Of a stretch of 64,000 nt of DNA, positions 36,276-47,485 are shown one piece after another. Each line of letters starts with the position of its first letter. Position 1 is the first letter of the stretch. The notes under the pieces are model-generated. The model searched no databases. It saw nothing but the letters and a program-made list of their open reading frames with translations, and had not been told where the DNA came from. Source of the DNA: Hirudo medicinalis (lineage: Eukaryota > Annelida > Clitellata > Hirudinida > Hirudinidae); the NCBI GenBank assembly GCA_011800805.1, contig MPNW01000185.1, positions 85,234 through 149,233 of the forward strand. The letters are read 5' to 3'. The position numbers and the translations under genes are program-made.

Positions 36276-39200
36276 TCAATCCCCACAATCCATCATCTTG
36301 TTATTCCTCTGCTTCATTCTGTGCTGAGTCCTTCTCTTGAAATCAGCCTTGTAATGGTACTGAAAGGGCATATTGAAGAATTTTCATGATAACCAGCAAT
36401 AATGACGTTCTATTCAATTGTAGTGTAATACAAGAGGAATGATTTGAAATAATATTTGTTATCAAGGGTATAAAATGGAAACCTTTCTCTCTTCTTTTGA
36501 TCCTTTCAAGTTGCCAGCTTTTCCAATGCATGGCGGTTCACCGAGATTGAAGATATCTCTAAGCAATGGATTTTCCTGTAATTTTCAGACAAAAAAAAAT
36601 CTACCAATAAAAATCTGAAGTCCTCATGTCAAATCATGCTTGTAAATGCTAATTTCTGTTTAAGAAAAATTCCCTGCCGATTAACAATGCCAAAAACACT
36701 GAATGCAATATTAATGTCAACAGCATGTAAAAATTCTTATGAAATAATAAGTCTAATTAGTAACAATTCAGAACGTCGAGGATTTTAAGGGTTTAAGAGC
36801 ATCGAACATACTTGGAGTTGGAAATTCATTCCAGTCCCAAGCACCCTGCACAGATTGTCGTAACGAAGCTTTGCGGCCCAACAATCAACAGTGATTTTCT
36901 CGTAGTCGCTGATCTGCACAGAAGAACTTGGTGTCAGCTGATTGGTTAATGCTTTATTTGAATGTCAGTCAATTTAACAATAAAAACAATGGGCCAAAAC
37001 AGCAACGTAACTCTGCAACACCATCGTCTTTGTGATTCTAGAGGTGAAAAAAACCCAATAAACTCATCCAATTAATACACCTAATTGGATCACCAGGGCT
37101 TTGAACATTTGGAAGCAAACATCTTAACAGCTTGTGACACAAAACATCAAATACATTTTCCAAGATATCCAGTTACCAACTGAGAACACAGATTATAATG
37201 TTTACTGCCTATAAACATAGACATCGATTACCTGCACGTCAAACTCCTCAAAGTCCCATGTCTCCACCATCTTGCAGATGTCACGGAAGATGGACCTCTG
37301 GACTTTCTTGTCCTTCTTCGCCCTGAACTTGTTGCTCTCTGCAATCAAGCCCCTCAGGAGTTCCATGAGGTTGTTGTACTGTGGCACGAGACTCTTGGGA
37401 AGTAGAAATAAGAAGACGATGATAGATGAGTTCCTTCAGATAAGTATAGTAAACAAATTCTTGCCGATACAAGTGTCTAAAAAGAAACGACGAGATTAAT
37501 AAGTATTACAAATAAAATAGTTAACTAATAATATATTATAAATGCTACCAGCTATTGCTGAAACCGAATTCAAAAATTGCAATGGAACATTTTGAGCACT
37601 GGTTTCGGAAAATACCGATTTAAAAAGCCACCTGAAAGTTCTCATCGGTGATTCCGAGCTCGAACATGAGGGCGATCGTTTCACCAGCAGTCCTTCTCAA
37701 CTCCATGTCGTTGCTCTTCAGCATGGAAGTTATTGAATTCAAGTGCCTGGGTGGTGATAGGAGTTACATACAAAGTTGATTCATGGCCACATGTAATTAG
37801 CTAATTATTTGTAATTGATTAAGTTAATAAAAAATTGGACTTAATTTAATTAATTAATACATATATTTATATGTATCATATTGGCTGATATTATTATTAT
37901 AATACTTATATTAAGTAATAAATTGTTAATTGCAGAATTAATACAGCAATATGAAAAAGTTGAGAATGGCAATAGTCTCAATACTCAATTCTAGTAGAAG
38001 CCACCTTTCATTCTTCCCCACCCTTAAACAAGCTCATAAAATGACCTTGATAAATATACTAAAACTAATTATTATTAATATTAAATAAAGCCTCCTGATG
38101 AGAAGTAAAGCATACATCGCGATGTATTTGGTCACTGTGGCTTCAGGTATGACAGTGAAAAGAAGATTCCATGATGAGAGAGCGCTGTTGTGGAGCTTAG
38201 AATTGGTCATGCTGGGAGTGTCAGAGTTGAGGCAGTAGGACCCCCTGAAGATGTTCTCGAAGGTCGACATCAGTTCAAGCATGTCGTTCGGCTCTTCCAC
38301 ACAGACGAACGCACACAATCCCAGAGTCTCCAGGCACTGGAGAATAGTTTTTTCGTTAACTTAGATAGATAGGAGTGGGTGACAGATAATTAAAAGTGTA
38401 AGTAGTAATATTTATTAAAGAGGATCATTATGAAATTATGATTATGGTTCATTAGTGTCAATGTTAAACTCATTTAGACATGAGTCTTACAGTGTCCTTA
38501 CACGTGCATTCGATTATTACAGTCAGCTGATATCCAACAACTCACCTTACACCTAGCCTTAAGAGACATGGAGGAATCCAATATGATGCACTTCAAAACT
38601 GGACTCAAACTCTTAAAGAGTTCGTCCTTCTCCGACGAACATCCCACCTGGATTAGGAGGGCGGAGAGGCATTCGGCCGCGCACTCCTGCTCCTCTCCTC
38701 TGCCTCGCTTGATGCAACGTTCCAGTCCGTCGCACAATGTCACGCACCTTAGACGAGAAAGGGTTGTTGATTTGAAATTCAAAATGGAAACATTTCTGCA
38801 TATTTTCAAAGACAAGCAAGATGGTCTTTAACAATTTATCCGTTGCACTAACAATCAATATTTTTCATATCCCAACATCAATATGATACATGAAAACTTT
38901 TTTTAAGCCCTTTATTGAGCCGAACAATATATATGCTAAACTTGTAGTAGAAAATAAAATATATCCCAACATGAACACAAAGGTCACCAAGGAATGTTTT
39001 CTAGGTTTATGAAATAACTTAATTATTAATATTATCCATCGACATTAATCATTTAAAAGCTTGTCATTAGCAGGTAGCAATGTTTACCGAGATGTATTTT
39101 TATAGCAATCACATTTTGAGATTCGAGGATAAAGATAAACAAATGAATCACTCATGAATATTCATCGGTTGCTCAGAAAATCATCGGTCCAAGTAGTTTG

Positions 39201-40211
39201 CTCTACTCACCTCTCTGACACAAAAGTGTACACAAACTTCTTGCTGAGACCTGATCTTAAGCTCTTCAATGAATCAATTCGAGTTTTGGCACTGCACATA
39301 AAATTCAATAATTATTTACCAAAACAAGCGAGTAATTTTTCAATCCATTACTATGGTCATGCCACTATGAAATTAATTAATTGCAAATGGTTAGTGAAAA
39401 AATAGTAAACTTAGCAAGTAATCATGATATTACCAAATAATATATTGCATGAGAAAAAAAGCAATATTCCAACATGTGATAATGCAAGTACAGATTCAAT
39501 CAGCTGCTGATTATAAGTGCTTAAAATGTTTTATTGAATAAGTTTTTCTCATAAAAATCATCATCTCGTTATTTCCATTGCAATTAAATAATAATTATTG
39601 CTTTCTGACCTTTTTTCTTCAATTCCTTCGAAGCACTTTGAAAGTTTGTATTCGTACTCATCTTCGGCAATCCCAGGCTCGCCACTTCCTTCCGAGCCAC
39701 CTTTAAGTCCACAAAACTAGAGTCACAAATACTAACCACTTTGGCTACCAATTCAGATTACTAAATATCACTTATTTCAAATTTATAGCACAATGAAAAT
39801 CAAATTTTTACAGTCACAAATAAGTTTTTAACCAGAAAATTTGGAAACTTTTAAAAACATAAATTAGATTACCATCTGTAAGCTTGTTTTCTGAGTTATT
39901 ACTTATGACACTCAAAATGCTTGCAGTATCGTCAACGTATTCGTCGTCACCGGCATCACCACCTCGTTCGTGGGCTTTTCCTCGATCTAAACGTCAAAAA
40001 AAAATCTTTAAAGACTTGTGCCTTCATTTCATGTTTGGCTTATCGATCTGGGCCACGTTTAACTTAGTACTTCGCTAAATATCGACAAACTAGTTAACGT
40101 CCGACATTTTAAGACTATATTCCACTTGGGATTCCACCAAGTACTCCGAGTGGACGTTCAATGTCGACCGTTTGTTTACACGAACTAACCTCTACGTCGT
40201 GATTTTGGCAT
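36276..40211 (-). CDS. IFRD1: Interferon-related developmental regulator
   Basis: ARM/HEAT-like transcriptional coregulator (IFRD1/IFRD2, Tis7 family). Exons (minus): 40211-40190, 39986-39873, 39700-39610, 39291-39211, 38747-38543, 38336-38116, 37746-37632, 37393-37232, 36913-36812, 36575-36483, 36359-36276. Phases agree, giving 429 aa (human IFRD1 451). It starts MPKSRRR, then an acidic region, EDEYEYKLSKCFEGIEEK and TRIDSLKSLRSGL. Conserved helices follow (VTLCDGLERCIKRGRGEEQE; CLSALLIQVG; LSPVLKCIILDSSMSLKAR), then LRRTAGETIALMFELG, FRAKKDKKVQRSIFRDI, ITVDCWAAKLRYDNLCRVLG and NPLLRDIFNLGEP. It ends in a basic tail like IFRD_C. Intact. A single family member is seen here, so IFRD1 and IFRD2 cannot be told apart. 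Confidence 0.95.
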
Positions 40212-40985
40212 GTTTTACTTCGCACTGTAATTCCTAAATTCCGACAACTATTCCGATAATTTCCTAAAAATAGATTTCGTCATAAAACGTTGAACAAACG
40301 TATCAGTTTATGGGCAATAAAGAAGGATATTTCGAAATATTTCGGCGGCCAGTCCCACATGTTAAGCATGTAGTGAAACCTACACACCCATGAAAGAACA
40401 GAACACTCATGAACGACTTTTTAACAAGGAATTGCTTAGGCGCACTTAAAATCGTGCAACTTTTTTTTAAAACGTAATGAGTGTTTCTTATATGAATTAT
40501 TTTTCTTTGTGAAAACCACAATGTTTAGGGTTCATTGAAATATGATACGGATAACTTTTTTTGAAAAATAAGTAAATATCTCGAGTGTGTTCGATTAATG
40601 GAAGCCAAAACTATATTACAACGAGTCAAATATGGATAAATAAGTGAGAAATATAATAAAAGGATAACCTAGGTGTTAATCATGTAACTACGAATTCGTG
40701 AACTAATTCCAACATTTTTAGCAATTTTGATTTCTCTGAAAAAACATCCAATGGATGAGAGTTTTAACGTCTTTCAAAGCAAAACTATTTTATGTTGCAA
40801 GCAGAAGCTTAGAAAAAATGATTCGCCAGGGTTTAGAAAAGTTTTACACGGCTTTCAAGGTGACGCTAGAATCTTGTACATGTAAATTTAAGAAGGAAGG
40901 TTTGAATAAAATTTAAATAATTTATTATGCATAAAAAAAACAAGAATTGCAACAAAAAGTAATAACTTTCGACGCCAGTAAAATA
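40212..40985. other. IFRD promoter and 3' flank of Tudor gene
   Basis: AT-rich DNA between two minus-strand genes. No repeat or exon recognised. Confidence 0.35.
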
Positions 40986-41576
40986 CTAGTTTTTGTACTT
41001 AATGCAAAGTTCCACATGCATGAGACCATACATGTCTTCATATATTGTTCTCACGAAATGCTCACCATTCAACAAATGGTAATTTGAGTATACAGAAACC
41101 CTTATGAAAGGGCCATCACCATATGATATCGCCACCGTTTCAATGATGCATTCGACGGCCATCATTGGAAATTCTATGAACTCCTGGAGTGGCAAATACA
41201 ACTCCTGATTGTTGTATTGTTTGATTCCTCCAAAATCTGCGAACATAACGAAGCTCGAAAACTCTCCAACCTCCACAGTTAGAGCCCTGTAAAAACGTCC
41301 ATTATGCTTGACAAAGCACAAAGTATTTGGTTGGATCGGCTTGGAGATGTATTTTGGCTTCCACAAAGATGCGAATCTCAAGTCCATGGCATCGACGCAA
41401 TTCAAGTTTGCATCGTACTGAGCATCAATCTTTTGGACGAAAATGTGATCAAATGAGATTAGGCTTGATATGTTCACTTTGTTTAAGACTCCATGATCAA
41501 GCTGGGTTCGCTGCACTTTGGCAGACAAATCTGCCAGGACAAATCCCTTGCGCTCAGATTTTGGATTGTGACTCAT
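40986..41576 (-). CDS. Single-exon extended Tudor-domain protein
   Basis: 196 aa, intronless as read. Residues of about 40-185 fit one extended Tudor (Tudor plus SN-like) domain: a VNISSLISFDHIFVQ strand lead-in, then NTLCFVKHNGRFYRALTVEV, FSSFVMFADFGGIKQYNNQE (the core V-F-x-D-x-G strand) and LPLQEFIEFPMMAVECIIE, the usual L-P..F...P.QA.EC ending. Such domains bind dimethyl-arginine or methylated tails of Piwi-type proteins in germ granules. The canonical aromatic cage is partly changed: FADFGG where YVDYGN is usual. No KH, MYND, helicase or LOTUS domain accompanies it, so this is either a small stand-alone Tudor protein or the last exon of a longer gene. An AG precedes the ATG (AAAAAG|ATGAG), so an upstream exon is possible. 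Confidence 0.75.
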   Translation of the reverse strand: MSHNPKSERKGFVLADLSAKVQRTQLDHGVLNKVNISSLISFDHIFVQKIDAQYDANLNCVDAMDLRFASLWKPKYISKPIQPNTLCFVKHNGRFYRALTVEVGEFSSFVMFADFGGIKQYNNQELYLPLQEFIEFPMMAVECIIETVAISYGDGPFIRVSVYSNYHLLNGEHFVRTIYEDMYGLMHVELCIKYKN

Positions 41577-42920
41577 CTTTTTGAAAGTAATAAATAGGAA
41601 AGTTAAATTGTTTTATATGACTATTGATGCTTAATTTATAATGTTCTACAGTCAAAATCCGAAAGGTAGAGCTGCAAAATAACAAAAAAAGATACTAAAT
41701 ATATCATGTGAGATAATAAATAAATAAATTAATTAATTAATTTTTTATTAAAAATATTTACTTTCTCATTAATTTAATATTTTTTTATGCAACTAATAAA
41801 ATAAGACAAAATTTTAATTCCAATGTTCATTCTGAACAAATAATATTTTCACCTTTATGAATTGAAATCGATTAGAGTGGATTTTACAAAGATCTCGGTC
41901 TTCTTAACCACCACAAATAATTGTTATGTTATGTTATCTTAATTTCTCTTGTGATTGCTTTTGATGCGTCATAATTGGTTTTATTTGGTTCATCTTTGAA
42001 CAAATATCATATTTGGTTATATTTAAAAAGTCCGACTGAGGGGGAGTTTCCTTAGGTCTGCTCCTTCACTTTTTGGATTCTACTCAATATTTCGTTTTCT
42101 TGTTGTTTGGCTTAATAAACACAGTTTGGAAAAATTATTTCGTTTTGGAATAAAATTGAAAACGATCAGTTTACGATATCCATTGGCATTTAATAAAGGA
42201 TAAATTATAAAAAATAATAATGTAATCAAATAGATAAAAAGATTAGGTAATTAGGAATTAGATAAGGAAACCATCCATGCGGATGTAGTAAATAAATTTA
42301 AGACAAACCTAAGTAAATATCGATATTAGAAACTAAGAGTATAGAGTGATTACTAAACAGTCTTCGGTCTGCTTAATCACTGTAAGTAATTGTTATGGTA
42401 CATTATGTTATGTAAAGCGTTATGTCACATGATACGGTGACATTTTGTTCGTGAATTTATTACCTTTGCTGACTTATTATTTAACAGTCGATTAACATAT
42501 TAACACATAAACAACTAATCGATTCAAAAATATAATTAGGTCACTGACTGCCAACATTCAAAGAATGTCTAAGATCACATTTAAGAGGAGATCTCGAACC
42601 TACGTGACATTTCAGCGCATGGGGAATGCACTGGGTTTACATTGCATGACGGTCGATGCTAGTAAACATGACGTCTGTCATATGATAAAAATCAACCTAG
42701 TGTTTAAAATGAAATTCATAATAAATCTATTATATATTTATTTATATTGTATCGTTTCATTTCAATTAAAATTATGATCAAAATCACATATCGGGGAGCA
42801 CCACAATTTCATACCAAGGTCAGCCAGGATACTTAATACATGCATAATTATTATTATTGCATAATCGCTCAGCATTTCCGACTGGGTTTATGATCTGATT
42901 ATTATTATTATTATTATTAT
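41577..42920. other. Intergenic, AT-rich
   Basis: No supported exon. One 70-codon open frame at 42565-42777 (+) has no family resemblance and lies in unremarkable sequence. Confidence 0.35.
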
Positions 42921-42924
42921 TAGT

Positions 42925-43047
42925 ACTTAGAAACTCCTACCACGGAGCGTACCGACAGGGAATCATCAGAGGAGTGCCCCCGTCACCGAACGTTTCGGCC
43001 CAAACTCCTTACGCTCTCGGGGGGTGGGCCACACCCGTTTGATCAGN
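42925..43047. other. GC-rich patch ending at an ambiguous base (N)
   Basis: About 120 bp of GC-rich sequence in an AT-rich region, between a (TTA)n tract and the window's only N (at about 43047). It has a near-duplicated AAACTCCTACC / AAACTCCTTACGC. No ORF, rRNA or tRNA recognised. It may be a transposon end; the abrupt edges and the N also allow a join artefact. Confidence 0.4.
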
Positions 43048-43193
43048 TAAGCAATAATATCAACAATAATAAGCGAAATTACGAATTAAGTAAATAAATT
43101 TAACTAAAGTAAAATAAAATGACAAATAAATAATTAAAGTAAATTAAAGTTTATTAACATGAATTCTTAAGATGATCAGCCATTGTGGATAAA

Positions 43194-43225
<32 letters not shown>

Positions 43226-43277
43226 CGATGATGACGACGACGACGACGATGACGATGATGATGATGATGATGATGAT
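43194..43277. repeat. (GAT)n/(GAC)n microsatellite
   Basis: Compound trinucleotide array: GAT units, then GAC units, then GAT again, as expected from point mutation and slippage within one array. Confidence 0.9.
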
Positions 43278-43830
43278 TTATAATTAACTTGCGATTTAAT
43301 ATAAATTAATCTTTAATAAACGAATTATTTGGAATTACACCAGTTTGCGGTACTTTAAATGATTACGAATCTATTTCAATTGAATTTTTAATCAAATCTT
43401 AAAATGCAAAAATGTTCACATTTAGCAGGAGGAAATTTCAACGGGCAAAAACAATCGAATTTTTCGAATAAATGAATAAATGAAATAAATTCAATTAAAT
43501 TCACCAAATAATTTGAATTTCTCCTCCTAAGTGAATTATCAGTGAAATCTAAAGGTTTTCAAGGCTTGTTCACAGTGTAACTGACAATTTTAATTTTATA
43601 TAATAATAAAATAATCATTACATAATAATATTGTTAAATAATAATATAATATTAATTATAGTTAAATAGTAATATAATATCTTTTAAATTATAATAAAAT
43701 GATTTTTACGTTAATTCAAACGATTAATCGAACATAATATTCTTATTTTAGGCTTAAATGAAAGAACATCTAAAAGTGAACCTGGAAATGTTTTCTGTTT
43801 CATTGAAACATGAAATTCAATTTATGTGCA

Positions 43831-43960
43831 TTCAATGCATCACTTCAATGCGTTACTTCGATGCATTAATTCAATGTATCACTTCAATGCATTACTTCAA
43901 TGCATCACATCATGCATTCCTTCAATGCATCGTTTCTGCGCTTCACTTCAATGCATTACT
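43831..43960. repeat. Degenerate ~14-bp tandem repeat (CTTCAATGCATTA)
   Basis: About nine imperfect copies of a 13-15 bp unit, consensus ACTTCAATGCATTA, with single-base variants. It contains the palindrome ATGCAT in most units. Intergenic; open frames here are by-products of the repeat. Confidence 0.8.
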
Positions 43961-44355
43961 TTCCTTCTGTCAAATATAATACTTTTTTTTCTAAACTCAA
44001 ATAATTGAAACAATAATTTTTCTAAATTCAAATAATTGAAGTAATATTTCAAAGCCCAAAAGAACTTTTCCGTCCTGCATCGCTCCAACAGCAACCTTTT
44101 TTCGTCCTCAGAAATTAATTTCTCGACATTCTCTTCTTATTTTTTAAAATTTTGCTTTCAATCCACCAGAAAATATTGCATCATGAAAGGTGTCATTGAC
44201 TCAGTCTTATGGTGCCATTGGGATATTCCAACCTCAATAGTAGCCCCCCCCGTGGCACAATTTGTGTCCCTCTGTGGGCTTAACCTGGTCTTTGTATGCT
44301 GGTTTGTATTGCTTTGATGCAAATAGTATTAATAGTGATGGTGATGATGTCAATA

Positions 44356-44447
44356 ATAATAATAATATTAATAATAACTATAATAATAATATTAATAATA
44401 ATAATAATAACAACAATAATAATAATATTAATATTAATATGTTCATT
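44356..44447. repeat. (AAT)n imperfect microsatellite
   Basis: Long run of AAT with ATT, AAC and TTA interruptions. It produces spurious Asn- or Ile-rich frames. Confidence 0.9.
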
Positions 44448-45149
44448 TTCAACCCGTAAGCCTAGCAAATAAGTATTGAGCTTTGTATACAATATTTGTA
44501 TCGGTTCGTAATCTGCTTTGTATTTTGTACGTAAGCTTACTTTGATCGTGCGTTGCTTTGTATCGATTTGTATTGTGTGTCTCTTTTCAAGCTTATTTGA
44601 TTTAAAGATTTTCTCTGAAAGTTTTCCTGCGAATCGAACATTTCTATGGAAACGAGAACTATTTTTTTTTATGAAGTTTGAAATAAGACAAGCTTCTGCG
44701 GCAGATCCGTACTTATTATTCTGGATTTATTTCTTCGATTTTGTAATTTAAATTCGCAATAATTCGATTAATTATGAATTCTTAACAACAATAATGTCAT
44801 AATGAGTCTCTAACATGATTATTCCGTGATTATTTTGGGCAATTTTAAGTCAGCAAAATGTTTTCCAAAATTTATTTAAAAATGTTAATCTAATTTTGAA
44901 TGAACAAAGAAGAATCACTGGTGCATGAAGCTGAAAATGTAAATTTCGTGAATTTATAGCCTTTTTATTTTTGAATAACGAGAAAAACAAAAAATAATTG
45001 ATCTTAATTAAATAATTTAAAAAATTAATAAGTTTTTAAATTGTCCTTGATATTGAAAAACAATGGAATATTGACACATTTTGCTATGAAAAGCAAACTA
45101 ATATTTGAAAAGACCTGAAAAATCCTATTCCAGGCATTCGAATGCTCCT

Positions 45150-45185
45150 GATTATGATTATGATTATGATTATGATTATGATTAT
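45150..45185. repeat. (GATTAT)6 hexanucleotide microsatellite
   Basis: About six perfect GATTAT units. Confidence 0.9.
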
Positions 45186-45360
45186 TTTGTTGATTCCACG
45201 AATATTTCGATTTTATTTCATGTAATTTTGAAGTTAACTGGAATAAATTCAATAAACCTTCTCACGAAAGTTCAATTGAAGTACATTTTAAGCAAATTTA
45301 AGCAAATTAACAATTTGAATGCGATTGTCTACAAGAAAATTCTAAAACAAAATTACTGCT

Positions 45361-45432
45361 AATAATAATAACAACGGTAATAATAATAATAACAATAACA
45401 ATGATAATAATAATAATAATAATAATAATAAG
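45361..45432. repeat. (AAT/AAC)n microsatellite
   Basis: Imperfect trinucleotide run of AAT with AAC and CGG interruptions. Confidence 0.88.
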
Positions 45433-45640
45433 GCACGACAATAATATTCCGGTAAAATTATAATATTCACAATTGCAGAGCAACACAATACCTCGGCCAA
45501 TTCATTGTTCGACAAACTCCGAAACTGCGATTGAAAGAATTTGAAGCAACTCATTTCAAGAATAAATAACCTTTATTACGAATAATTATGGTTATTTATA
45601 AATAATAATTTAAGGAAATATATAGGCTCATATCGAGAAT

Positions 45641-45645
45641 GGTGA

Positions 45646-45679
<34 letters not shown>

Positions 45680-45735
45680 GGTGGTGATGACGGCGACGAT
45701 GACGACGTTAACGATGACGACGAAGACGATGATGA
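45641..45735. repeat. (GAT)n(GGT)n(GAC)n compound microsatellite
   Basis: Three adjacent trinucleotide blocks, GAT, then GGT, then GAC/GAA. Confidence 0.9.
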
Positions 45736-46329
45736 AACAAGCAATGAATCATGGAGATTAACTAACGGTTTTTGTTAATTGGTTCGATTTTAACAAAAAA
45801 TTCTTCAAGTAATTTCTTAAAAATCCATTCAGGCTAAAAATTCATGACGCACAACTTTCGCACACCTCCAGCTCTGTCTTGCATTAGGGTTTTTAGGTCC
45901 TGTAACAATCGAAAATTTGATGTAAAATATGTTGGTAACAATATTTCATTTCATTTAAGAAGAATCTCATCACGAAAATATGGAAAAAATGAATTTCCAT
46001 TCAATTATCGATCCAGATGGATGAGAATAAATGAACCTTTTTATCAACTTAATTCATCAGTTAAGTTTGAATTTATAACAATTAAACAATTAAAAATAAA
46101 TATAGTCAATAATTTTACGATTAATTGTTAATTATTGGTTAATTGTCTGGATGTGAAAGACTTTTTTGTTCAATTTCTGAGGGACCTCACTTTGGACGAA
46201 CTTGTCAATGACGCGAGATAAAGCTTTTTTTTCTTATAAAGTTCATCATCATGAATTTCATTTTTATCAATTCAAGTCAGTGTGATTTATTATTATAAAT
46301 TAATTATGATGCCTCAGTATTCACAATTT

Positions 46330-46513
46330 TTGTTATTGTTATTAATATTAATTTAATAATAATAATAATTATTATTAGTAGTAAGTATAATAGTATAATA
46401 GTAATAATAATATAATTATATAATAATATATATAATCATAATAATTATTACTACTACTACTACTACTACTGTTATTATTATTATCATCATCATCATAGTC
46501 GTCGTCGTCGTTG
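46330..46513. repeat. Compound trinucleotide microsatellite (TTA, CTA, ATC, GTC)
   Basis: Successive blocks of TTA/AAT, CTA, TTA, ATC and GTC units, ending in GTTGACATCGTCGACATAG. Confidence 0.85.
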
Positions 46514-46619
46514 ACATCGTCGACATAGCTCCGATGTTGGCATAGCATTCTCATGCATCATACGATGTTACCATTATTTGTTTATTATTATTGTCTTATG
46601 ACACCACGTTGTGACTAAA

Positions 46620-46736
46620 AGGATGATGATTATGATGGCGATAATAATATTGATGATGATGATGATAACGATGACGTTGACGACGACGATGATGATGATG
46701 ATGACGATGACGACGACGACGACGACGATGATGTCA
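46620..46736. repeat. (GAT)n/(GAC)n microsatellite
   Basis: Another compound GAT-to-GAC array about 700 bp upstream of the winged-helix gene. Confidence 0.9.
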
Positions 46737-47485
46737 GTAGGTCATTGATGACAATCGTGTGATGGCAAAGATTTGAGATCATAACCTTGTACCCTGGACA
46801 ACTGGGCAGAGGCGAACGATCATGATGGTAACATCGTCAAATATTTCATAGAAACATCACATGATGGCATGACTCAAGCGTGATTACACATGATATGAGT
46901 GGCCGCGAAATCGTTGAAGCGTGGAGGGAAACTGCCATGTTTTGGACTTGCAATAACCTCCTCTTACGAAGATTATGTTACGAGTAAACGATCTAAGTTA
47001 AAATTTCTTTTTAGACCAAATGTACAAAGGAACTAAGAAACTGTTCTCGGCAGAATCGTGAGTCTCGAAATCGGGTTGAAAAAAAAGGTCTCCAAAAAGA
47101 CTAACTTCGATTCAATTCAGTCCTGCATTTTTCGACGGTGTCTGATCCTTTTCCAGACAAGTGGAGGCTTTTCCCCGAACAAAGAACAAGTTTTTGATCT
47201 TCGTCATCGCCGGACCAGTGAGGGACGGCCTGACCATTGTTAGCTGTCAACAACTACTGACATAAAAGTGCATGTGCGAGGCACTAGTCTCTCTCTTTCT
47301 CGCCTACGTTTTCACAATCGAATGCAATTTTGAGAAAGAGAAAATTTTTTTGAAACGTTACGAGCCTTTTATTCAAAGCTTTAAAAAGCTTAAAAAGCGA
47401 TTCAGAAATCTACACTGAAGACAAGACATCGTTCAGTTGGAGGATTACTTCGACTCTTCAACTCTCCAGTCCGCTGTCTACCAAC
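46737..47485 (+). promoter_or_regulatory. Upstream region and 5' UTR of the winged-helix/cold-shock-like gene
   Basis: Non-repetitive sequence before ATG 47486. A CATAAAAG TATA-like string at about 47260 is followed by a pyrimidine-rich tract (CTCTCTCTTTCTCG) near 47290, a plausible core promoter. Inference only. Confidence 0.35.
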
